DNA from: Paenarthrobacter nitroguajacolicus JCM 14115
GTDB lineage: Bacteria; Actinomycetota; Actinomycetes; Actinomycetales; Micrococcaceae
Length of the DNA stretch: 5,004 nt
Direction of reading: 5' to 3'
NCBI GenBank assembly: GCA_001313365.1
Contig: BBFS01000167.1
Location: 1-5,004, forward strand
The notes below the pieces were generated by a model. That model was not told the origin of the DNA, made no database searches, and saw nothing but the letters and a program-made list of their open reading frames with translations. The stretch's first letter is position 1. Every line of letters starts with the position of its first letter. Shown here in pieces: positions 1 to 5,004 of this stretch. Position numbers and translations under genes: made by a program.

Positions 1-146
1 GGTGGTGTAGCCCGGCTGACGTGAGTCGGGGGGGTGCGCGCGGATGCTGCCTGTTGCCTGCTCACCCGGGTGCTGCCTGCCACCCGCTTCACCCGGGTGC
101 GCCGGTGCCGCCTACTTGCGACCAGCGACCAGACCTGCAACCAGAC
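1..146. other. Non-coding tail downstream of pobA
   Basis: I find no convincing gene here; the open frames that run through it are antisense to pobA or very short. On the minus strand, directly after the pobA stop, the sequence holds short direct repeats: GGTCTGGT occurs twice 12 bp apart (141-148 and 129-136 on the plus strand read CCAGACCT), followed by a degenerate third copy. Further on are CTGCCTG-type repeats and two CACCCGGGTG palindromes. A G7 run lies at 28-34. There is no clear stem followed by a T-run, so no intrinsic terminator for pobA is called. Confidence 0.5.
63..99. repeat. Two copies of palindrome CACCCGGGTG
   Basis: The 12-mer TCACCCGGGTGC occurs at 62-73 and again at 89-100. 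Its core CACCCGGGTG (63-72 and 90-99) is a perfect 10-bp palindrome, and the copies are 27 bp apart, measured start to start. They lie about 50-85 bp beyond the pobA stop. They could be paired protein-binding sites for a neighbour outside the window, or simply GC-rich intergenic repeats. The repetition is seen directly; no function can be assigned. Confidence 0.45.
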
Positions 147-1337
147 CTACCGCGAAGTCGGCCAGCCTGTGTACGACTCAGCCAGATACGCCTTGGCGTG
201 CTCAGATGTGACAACGGAGTGAAGCTCGCCAAGCTGTCGGGCGCGATCGAAGTCGTCGGCTCCGGGAACGGTGTGCAGCATGGACGTCATCCAGTAAGAG
301 AAGTGCTGGGCCTTCCACACACGGTCCAGGGCCCGCTCGCTGTAGGAATCGAGCAGCGCAGTCGAACCGTTCGAGTAGAACGAATCGAGGCCTTCGAAGA
401 GCACCTTGACGTCGTGGATGGCCAGATTGAGGCCCTTGGCGCCGGTGGGTGGGACGGTGTGCGCAGCGTCGCCCGCGAGGAAAAGGTTGCCGTGACGCAT
501 GGGGGTGTGCACGAAGCTGCGGAAAGGCAGGACCATCTTTTCCAGGACGGGTCCTTCCTTGAGCTCAAAGCCGTTGCCGTTGACGCGCTTGCGGAACTCG
601 GACCAGATGCGTTCGTCGTCCCAGTCGGCAACGTTTTCCTTAGGGTCGCACTGGAAGTACATGCGCTGAACAGTTTCGGTGCGCTGGCTGATCAAGCGAA
701 GCCGTTTGCAGAGTTGGCATAGATGAGCTCGTCGGCGCTGCGGGGGGGCCTCAGCGAGGATCCCGAACCATGCGAACGGATACTCGTGGAAGTACCACTT
801 GCGGTTTGCTTCGGGGGGGATCTGGAAGCGGCAGTGGCTGCGCGACCCATCGGCACCCACCAGGAAGTCGGCCTGGACTTCGAAATCCTGACCGTCGGCG
901 TCGGTGAACCAGACTTTCGGCTTGCCTTCGAGGTTGTGCACAGTGGTGTCGGTGACGCTGTATCGGACGTCGCCGCCGTCGGCCTCGCGCTTCGCGGCGA
1001 GGTCCATGAACACGTCCGTCTGCGGGTACAACCACACGGACTCACCCACGAGTTCCTTGAAATTGATGCGATGGCTCTCACCGTTGAAGCGCAGTTCAAT
1101 GCCGTCGTGCCGGTCACCTTCGCGCAACACGCGGTCCGAAACGCCGGAATCGACCAGCAGGTTAACGGTGCCGTGCTCGAGAATTCCAGCGCGGACAGTC
1201 TCCTGAATTTCCTTACGGCTGCGGATCTCCACCACCACGGATTCGATGCCCTGCTTGGCCAGCAAGTGCGAGAGCATGAGGCCCGCGGGACCTGCGCCCA
1301 TGATGGCGACTTGGGTGGTGATTGGTGTACGTGCCAT
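147..1337 (-). CDS. pobA: 4-hydroxybenzoate 3-monooxygenase, with a compensated internal frameshift
   Basis: This cytosolic FAD- and NAD(P)H-dependent flavoprotein hydroxylates 4-hydroxybenzoate to protocatechuate, feeding the beta-ketoadipate pathway. The 396 residues as read match the usual length of about 394. Visible motifs are the FAD-binding GAGPAG (14-19), the group A monooxygenase DG motif GADGSRSHCR (161-170) and the second FAD motif LFLAGDAAHTVPPTGAKGLN (285-304). SQRT and QRMYF (217-228) correspond to the substrate- and flavin-contacting strand. The ATG at 1337 has GAGGA five bases upstream. As read, residues about 199-214 are nonsense. The adjacent frame there gives RSADELIYANSANGFA, the family's conserved strand with the substrate-binding tyrosine (Tyr201 of the Pseudomonas enzyme). 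Removing one base from the G7 run at 742-748 and adding one near 695-696 restores it. An extra Pro at 174-175 comes from the 7-run at 813-819. The frame errors are probably technical; the family assignment is very secure. Confidence 0.95.
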   Translation of the reverse strand: MARTPITTQVAIMGAGPAGLMLSHLLAKQGIESVVVEIRSRKEIQETVRAGILEHGTVNLLVDSGVSDRVLREGDRHDGIELRFNGESHRINFKELVGESVWLYPQTDVFMDLAAKREADGGDVRYSVTDTTVHNLEGKPKVWFTDADGQDFEVQADFLVGADGSRSHCRFQIPPEANRKWYFHEYPFAWFGILAEAPPQRRRAHLCQLCKRLRLISQRTETVQRMYFQCDPKENVADWDDERIWSEFRKRVNGNGFELKEGPVLEKMVLPFRSFVHTPMRHGNLFLAGDAAHTVPPTGAKGLNLAIHDVKVLFEGLDSFYSNGSTALLDSYSERALDRVWKAQHFSYWMTSMLHTVPGADDFDRARQLGELHSVVTSEHAKAYLAESYTGWPTSR

Positions 1338-1403
1338 GGTTTTCCTCGCTTCGTTGCGGATCCCGGCTTACTCGGAAGCGGATGAATCTGGAATCAGTGT
1401 GGC

Positions 1404-1446
1404 CCGCATGGCGTGATTGGCGTTACAACAATTCCGTTGAACGGAA
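1404..1446 (-). promoter_or_regulatory. Candidate IclR-type operator and promoter of pobA
   Basis: On the minus strand 1446-1432 reads TTCCGTTCAACGGAA, a palindrome with 7-bp arms around a central C. Its centre is 102 bp upstream of the pobA ATG, and it overlaps the last codons of the regulator gene. A 15-bp site with 12 matches lies at nearly the same distance upstream of the permease gene (2305-2319). The two arm differences at positions 5 and 11 compensate each other, so the symmetry is kept. ATGCGG follows 37 bp after the start of this site and 36 bp after the other. I see no good -35 box, which would suit an activator-dependent promoter. The palindromes are observed; binding is inferred. 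Confidence 0.6.
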
Positions 1447-2203
1447 GGACGAGCTAGTCCCCCCAAGTGGCGGCCGATCCCCCCGGGCCGCTGTTTGGAG
1501 CGCGGGCACCAGAGCCTGCAGCCGCATCTCCGCAAGGGGGGGCACCACTACTCCGAGCGCCGCCACGGTTCGACGCTTGGCATTGATCACCGGCACGGCA
1601 ATGCCCCACGTGTCCGGATCCACCACGCCAGCCAGTTGCGCGTACCCCTGTTGTGCGGCTTCGGCCAGGAAATGACGCACGACGTCGGCGCTCACCTTTC
1701 CAGCCGGATCTGCGAACTGCTCGAGGTACTCCGCCTGCACTTCACGCGGCTGGTGGGACATCAGGCAAGACCCGCAGAGGAAATGTGGACCGGCATCCGC
1801 CCGGCGATACGCGCCCGGTTGGCTACCGACCCCCCCGCCGGGAAAGCCGCTCCACAAAAAGGGCTTCCCATCCGTCAAGCACAGCCAGATTCACGTTCTG
1901 GTTGAGGACTTGCTGAATGTCTTCCATGAAGGGCATGGCTGCCTGTCGCAGAGCCAGCGTGGGCGAATTCCGGTTGACGAGCTCCCACAGACGCAGTCCC
2001 AGGCGAACAGTCCCGCCGGCACCAAGCTCCAGCAGACCATGCTCGGAAAGTTGCCGGACCAGCCGGTGAGCTGACGACAGCGGAAGTCCGGCGCGGTCGG
2101 CCAGTTCGCTCAATTGAAGGGAGGTCGCCCCCCCTTCCGGGAAAGCTTCCATGACCCGCACAACACGGTCCACCACGGAATCGCCGGATGCTGAGTTGGC
2201 CAC
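1423..2203 (-). CDS. IclR-family transcriptional regulator (PobR/PcaR-like), frameshifted as read
   Basis: This is a DNA-binding regulator, probably of 4-hydroxybenzoate uptake and oxidation given its neighbours. The start is GTG at 2203 with AGGAG five bases upstream. The first ~70 residues form the winged helix-turn-helix (SELADRAGLPLSSAHRLVRQ is the recognition region). The IclR effector domain follows, with LAVLDGWEALFVERLS, then MSHQPREVQAEYLEQF and WGIAVPVINAKRRTVAALGV. As read the gene is broken. The first frame stops just after the C7 run at 1830-1836. The conserved stretch SVANRARIAGRMPVHISSAG continues in another frame and stops at 1761-1763, and a third frame carries on from there. 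A further compensated pair in the C6 runs at 1479-1484 and 1459-1464 replaces the typical ending ARGIGRHLG. Repaired length is about 255-260 residues, normal for the family. Since the whole domain can be recovered, I favour sequence error over a pseudogene. The exact ligand and name are uncertain. Confidence 0.88.
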
Positions 2204-2272
2204 ATGGACTCCTGGTTTATCGGTCAGCGTTCTGGGTCATAGTTCTCGGGCACGCCTGACCACTGCTACTTG

Positions 2273-2285
2273 GTCACTCAGTGAC
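2273..2285. promoter_or_regulatory. Perfect palindrome GTCACTCAGTGAC, possible operator
   Basis: Two 6-bp arms flank a central C. The site lies about 10 bp upstream of the proposed regulator -35 and 20 bp before the shared operator-like site at 2305. IclR proteins often control their own divergent promoter, so it could be an autoregulatory site. Its sequence differs from the shared TTCCRTTCAAYGGWA motif, so it may instead bind another protein. Confidence 0.35.
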
Positions 2286-2304
2286 ATGTACCCCCTGAGC
2301 TGTT

Positions 2305-2319
2305 TTCCATTCAATGGTA
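2305..2319 (+). promoter_or_regulatory. Candidate IclR-type operator of the permease gene
   Basis: The sequence TTCCATTCAATGGTA contains the perfect palindrome CCATT-C-AATGG (2307-2317). It matches the site upstream of pobA at 12 of 15 positions, with an A/T versus G/C exchange on both arms. Its centre is 105 bp upstream of the ATG at 2417 (102 bp for pobA). If TACAAC at 2350-2355 is the -10, the site centre lies near -50, an activator-like position. The agreement in sequence and distance supports co-regulation; no binding evidence exists here. Confidence 0.6.
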
Positions 2320-2416
2320 GAACGTGTGCCAGGCAACATGATGCGGTGATACAACTCTCATGACTGACCGAACGTTCTGTGGTCGGCACCAACCACCAAG
2401 AAGTACCGAGGACGCT

Positions 2417-3723
2417 ATGCCAACGATGTCATCTGCCCGCCGCTCCCAATGGCCTGTCTGGCTCTGTTGGCTGGCCATGGTGCTGGACGGCTTCGACCTG
2501 GTGGTCCTGGGCACCGTCATCCCGACACTCATCAAGACCGGCGAGCTAGGCTTCGACGCAGTCGGAGCCACTTTCGCCGCCACCATCTCCTTGGTGGGCG
2601 TGGGCCTTGGCGCTCTCTTCATCGCGCCGCTCTCAGACAAATTCGGACGCCGTAAACTGCTGATCGCCTGCGTGGCAAGCTTCTCGCTGTTCACCATCGG
2701 AGTTGCCTTCGCCCCCCCGAACGTCGCCGTCTTCTCGCTGCTTCGTATGCTGGCCGGGCTGGGCTTGGGCGCCTGCCTCCCCGCGGCCCTGGCATACATC
2801 AACGACTACGCTCCAGCCGGGTCAGCCGGCAAGTCCACCACCCGGACGATGACCGGGTACCACGTTGGCGCTGTAGCGACGGCACTCCTGGCCATTTTCA
2901 TCGTTCCGAACTGGCGACTCATGTTTATCATCGGCGGTGTAGCCGGGCTGCTGCTCCTGCCCTTCCTGTGGGTCAAGCTGCCGGAATCGCTCCCCCGAAG
3001 CAGCCTCCGCCAAGACCGGCCCGGCCAAGAGCAGCGAACTGAAGGCGCGTGAACCCGCGAACACAACAACCGCCGTCGAGCATTCAACGGGCACAAAGCC
3101 AAAGACCGGCTTCCGCGACCTCCTGCAGAAGCCCTATCCCATGGTTGCCGTGGGCATTGGCATCGCATCATTCATGGGGGGGCTGCTGCTGGTTTACGGC
3201 CTGAACACGTGGCTTCCGCAGCTGATGGCGGCCGCCGGATACCCCCGTGAGCACTGGCCTGACGTTGCTGCTTGTCCTGAACCTCGGTGCCGTCGCGGGT
3301 CTGTTCGTTGCCGGTATTCTGGCCGACAAACACGGGACAAAGAAGATCGTACTGATGTGGTTCGGGTTGTCCGCGGTGTTCCTGGCAATTTTGAGCGTCA
3401 AGATCCCGAATGAGTTCCTCCTCAACGCTGCCGTGTTTGTCACCGGCGTTTTTGTCTTCAGCTCGCAGGTGCTGGTCTACGCCTGGGTCAGCCAGCTGTT
3501 CCCACCCCGGCTCCGCGGAACCGCGCTGGGATTCGCCGCAGGAGTGGGCCGGCTCGGCGCGATCGTTGGACCTGCAGTTACGGGAACCCTGGTCGCCGCG
3601 AACATTGCCTACCCTGCCGGTTTCTACGTGTTCGCTGCCGCCGGTGTGTTGGCCGTGGCCGCGCTGTTCCTCGTGCCGCATGAGGTCCGGACCGCCGACA
3701 CCGGCGTCCTGGCTGAGCGCTGA
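2417..3723 (+). CDS. pcaK: Aromatic acid:H+ symporter family MFS permease (PcaK-like), two frameshifts as read
   Basis: This inner-membrane transporter probably brings in 4-hydroxybenzoate or protocatechuate with protons. Repaired from the ATG at 2417 it has 434 residues, typical of the family. The N-terminal half has DGFD (24-27) in the first membrane helix and MFS motif A PLSDKFGRRK (71-80). A hydrophilic central loop (about 190-240) follows, then helices 7-12 with the second motif-A copy AGILADKHGTKK (298-309). As read the frame breaks twice. One break is at the C5 run 2992-2996, where four C restore LPESLPEAASAKTG. The other is at the C5 run 3242-3246, where four C restore GYPVSTGLTLLL. 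Extra Pro and Gly codons come from 7-runs at 2712-2718 and 3176-3182. The frame is open from an ATG at 2360, but that one lacks a ribosome site, whereas GAGGA precedes 2417 by four bases. Family is sure; substrate is inferred from pobA next door. Confidence 0.88.
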
Positions 3724-3745
3724 ACGGCGCCTTGAGCGCTAAAAG
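3724..3745. other. Short convergent gap between permease and Hpt-like gene
   Basis: The two genes end tail to tail here. AGCGCT occurs at 3716-3721 and 3735-3740, and a GGCGCC lies between them, so a small hairpin could form, but no T-run follows on either strand. I do not call a terminator. The size of the gap depends on which frame the Hpt-like gene truly ends in. Confidence 0.35.
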
Positions 3746-4157
3746 CTAGTCCGGGGCGTGGAGCAGAGCGACTCCCGCGCTTCCCCCCCAGCAACTGCGG
3801 TCCTGCAGCAAAACAGCGGTCCGTCGAGTTTTGAAGCGCCGTGAACGCCTGAACGGCGGAATCAAAGTGGTCTTCGCGGATCATCATTTCCATGGCTCGG
3901 CACTGGCCCTCTGTTTCCAAGGCGCCAACCATGCCCGAGGTGATCTTGAGGCTCAGGATGGCGTCCATGCTCGCGTTGACGTCGTGCGTGCACAGGCCGC
4001 TGGAGATACTGCGAATCCGGTCAGGCAGCATGGACAGGTACGTAGAGAGAAAGCGGAGCGCTGGCGTGGAATCTCCCAACTCGTCAGCCAGCGCCTGCAG
4101 CCTGCACGGTTCCAGGGTCATCGCCGCCGGCGTGGGGGGGACCGGGTCCTCACTCAC
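3746..4157 (-). CDS. Small Hpt-like domain protein lacking the phospho-histidine
   Basis: A small cytosolic, mainly helical protein. Residues about 18-108 fit the four-helix fold of histidine phosphotransfer (Hpt) domains: LADELGD, then FLSTYLSMLPDRI, then LSLKITSGMVGA at 68-79. In Hpt proteins the last motif is normally H-S-L-K-G; here the histidine position is Leu68, so it cannot act as a normal phosphorelay carrier and may only bind a partner. The start is GTG at 4157, inside the last codons of the signal peptidase gene (8-bp overlap), which suggests translational coupling. An extra Pro at 7-8 comes from the G7 run at 4134-4140. The C-terminus is uncertain. Read literally it crosses the C7 run 3783-3789 and continues antisense into the permease to 3624 (177 residues). 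One base fewer gives the ending GGSAGVALLHAPD with a stop at 3746, which I prefer; two fewer gives a stop at 3739. Family assignment is by pattern only. Confidence 0.68.
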
Positions 4158-4914
4158 CGCTTGCTGCCTGAGGTGCTGCGGCGTCTTCCGGCGCTGACTT
4201 GGTGGGCTCTTTAGTCCAGATGGAGGCGAGCATTCCGATGACCAGGATGGCGGGTGCGCCGTACATGAGGGTGTTCATGACGATCGGTTCGCGGAGGGCG
4301 CGGATGGCGTTGCCGACGTACGGGATGGTGGCGATCTGCTTGTCCACGGTTTTGCCTTGGAGGGTGGCGATCCAGGGGTCGATGCCGTTATTGGCGTCGC
4401 CCTTGGTTTGCACCGCGACGCCGCCATCTGCGGTGGTGGTGATCTCTGTAATGCGGTGGGTTTCCACACGCTGGTCTTCGACGGGGGGGATGTGGTAGGT
4501 GATGACATCGCCTACCTTGATGTCCGCGACGGGCGTGGGGGGGACGGTCACGACGACGTCTCCCGGGTTGATAAGCGGGGGGGCCATGGACCCGGTCAGC
4601 ATGGTTGAGGTCTGATAACCGAAGACCCGCGGCCCGATGGCCAGGAAGAGGAACACCACGGCAGCAAGGACCAGCATGCCCACACCGATTCCCTTAACCA
4701 CCTTGCCGGCAACCCGTCGAAGAGCACTCGGCTTGCCGCTGACCGTAGTTGCGGCGGCAGGTTCCGGGGGAATCACGACGGCGTTGGGCCGGGTCGCGGA
4801 GGCGGACGTCACCGCGGTATCCGCCTCAGAAACTGGTGCTGCGGTTTCAATGGCCTGCGCGGCGGAACGCCGGACCTGGACTGCGGGTTCGTTGATGCTG
4901 GTGATGGTGCTCAT
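4150..4914 (-). CDS. sipW: Signal peptidase I, SipW/archaeal-ER type (S26B)
   Basis: This membrane peptidase removes signal peptides, in this family often from TasA/camelysin-like surface proteins. The 254 residues begin with a long, Ala/Thr-rich, probably unstructured cytosolic segment (1-65). A membrane helix follows (about 75-95), then the catalytic domain with TGSM (Ser109), THRI (His153 in place of the lysine of classic LepB) and KGDANNG (Asp173). A second membrane helix lies at about 213-233, with a short charged tail after it. The ATG at 4914 has AAAGGAA nine bases upstream. The 3' end overlaps the Hpt-like gene. Three extra prolines, at 112-113, 125-126 and 143-144, are each encoded in a 7-base C run where I would expect four C; one lies right beside the active-site serine. 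The frame itself is intact. Substrates are presumably encoded to the right of the window. Confidence 0.9.
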   Translation of the reverse strand: MSTITSINEPAVQVRRSAAQAIETAAPVSEADTAVTSASATRPNAVVIPPEPAAATTVSGKPSALRRVAGKVVKGIGVGMLVLAAVVFLFLAIGPRVFGYQTSTMLTGSMAPPLINPGDVVVTVPPTPVADIKVGDVITYHIPPVEDQRVETHRITEITTTADGGVAVQTKGDANNGIDPWIATLQGKTVDKQIATIPYVGNAIRALREPIVMNTLMYGAPAILVIGMLASIWTKEPTKSAPEDAAAPQAASGE

Positions 4915-4958
4915 TGCCTGGCGTTCCTTTCGTTGTTGGGTAGGGCTTTACCGGCGGA

Positions 4959-4989
4959 CCTGATCGGGCAGGGGGGGCGCCCGACCAGG
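4959..4989 (-). terminator. Strong stem-loop upstream of sipW
   Basis: The minus strand can form an 11-bp stem, CCTGGTCGGGC with GCCCGATCAGG, with one G-U pair, around a 9-base loop holding a C7 run (4971-4977). No T-run follows, so it is not a classic intrinsic terminator. It could still stop or weaken transcription from a gene to the right, or protect an RNA end before the sipW leader. It ends about 45 bp before the sipW start. The stem is seen directly; the role is a guess. Confidence 0.5.
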
Positions 4990-5004
4990 CCCGGCGGGGC
5001 TGTT

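Larger units (their letters stand above)
2204..2416. promoter_or_regulatory. Divergent control region between regulator and permease
   Basis: These 213 bp separate the divergently transcribed IclR regulator and permease genes and hold at least two palindromes. On the minus strand a weak promoter for the regulator may be TATGAC (2241-2236) with TGGTCA (2262-2257), but the spacer of 15 bp is short. On the plus strand TACAAC (2350-2355) could be the -10 of the permease gene; the region about 17 bp upstream does not resemble a -35. An 8-bp palindrome GAACGTTC lies at 2370-2377. The promoter boxes are guesses from similarity; the gene arrangement and palindromes are seen directly. Confidence 0.5.
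28..4977. repeat. Fourteen G/C homopolymers of exactly seven bases
   Basis: Runs of seven G or C lie at 28-34, 742-748, 813-819, 1536-1542, 1830-1836, 2128-2134, 2712-2718, 3176-3182, 3783-3789, 4134-4140, 4483-4489, 4537-4543, 4577-4583 and 4971-4977. None is longer. Runs of six occur at 1459-1464 and 1479-1484; runs of four and five number about five each. In coding regions most 7-runs add a Pro or Gly codon without changing the frame. The two at 742 and 1830 break it, and 3783 probably does. Counts were made by eye. This entry marks a property of the sequence as given, probably technical, not a genetic element. Confidence 0.75.

Noticed and set aside
21..722. Long plus-strand frame of 233 codons opposite pobA
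   Set aside because: It is antisense to the well-supported pobA gene, shows no recognisable domain and has the Arg/Ala/Val bias of a shadow frame. The same holds for the frame at 723-1385.
2360..2416. Upstream ATG for the permease
   Set aside because: The 19 extra residues do not resemble the family N-terminus and no ribosome site precedes the ATG; 2417 has GAGGA close by and gives operator spacing matching pobA.
2311..2802. Minus-strand frame of 163 codons over the permease start
   Set aside because: It lies opposite the permease's first helices, is rich in Ser/Pro/Thr and resembles no protein; the plus-strand reading is clearly the gene.
3172..3681. Minus-strand frame of 169 codons over the permease 3' half
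   Set aside because: It is a His/Gln/Glu-rich shadow of the transporter frame with no plausible start signal.
3714..3750. Possible bidirectional terminator between the convergent genes
   Set aside because: AGCGCT copies could pair, but the stem is short, the loop is long and no T-run follows on either strand.
28..4977. Phase-variable poly-G tracts as a regulatory system
   Set aside because: Phase variation normally uses one tract in a surface or restriction gene. Here the runs are scattered through metabolic and housekeeping genes, many keep frame, and frame breaks come in compensating pairs, which fits sequence error better.
1..5004. CRISPR array, tRNA/rRNA gene, insertion sequence or phage element
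   Set aside because: No regularly spaced repeats, cloverleaf-like segments, transposase or integrase motifs or terminal inverted repeats were found on reading both strands.

Overview
The window looks like chromosomal DNA of a high-GC actinobacterium, most likely Micrococcaceae (Arthrobacter/Pseudarthrobacter type). This rests on the GC-rich composition, the codon choice, and the close resemblance of PobA, the aromatic-acid permease and the SipW-like signal peptidase to what I remember of that group. No database search was possible, so the genus is an inference.

Layout. 1-146: short non-coding tail with small direct repeats and two copies of a 10-bp palindrome. 147-1337 (-): pobA, 4-hydroxybenzoate 3-monooxygenase. 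1423-2203 (-): IclR-family regulator, just upstream of pobA on the same strand. 2204-2416: divergent control region. 2417-3723 (+): aromatic acid:H+ symporter family permease (PcaK-like). 3746 (approximate) to 4157 (-): small Hpt-like protein whose predicted phospho-accepting histidine is replaced by leucine. 4150-4914 (-): SipW-type signal peptidase I, overlapping the start of the Hpt-like gene by 8 bp. 4915-5004: leader with a strong stem-loop. No RNA genes, mobile elements or CRISPR arrays were seen.

How the genes work together. The first three genes form a 4-hydroxybenzoate module: the permease imports the substrate, PobA converts it to protocatechuate for the beta-ketoadipate pathway, and the IclR protein probably senses an aromatic ligand. 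A nearly identical 15-bp palindrome, consensus TTCCRTTCAAYGGWA, lies about 100 bp upstream of both the pobA and the permease start codons. It is a good candidate operator that would join the two into one regulon. The last two genes look like the end of an operon entering from the right, probably linked to SipW-processed surface proteins that lie outside the window.

The oddest property is the length of the G/C homopolymers. By eye I count 14 runs of exactly seven G or C, none longer, and only about five each of length four and five and two of length six. Many of the 7-runs add one Pro or Gly codon at places where relatives seem to have a run of four. Most frame breaks in pobA, the regulator and the permease sit in G/C runs; two further single-base losses do not lie in long runs. 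Over-called homopolymers in the assembly are the likeliest cause, so the broken genes should not be taken as true pseudogenes without resequencing.
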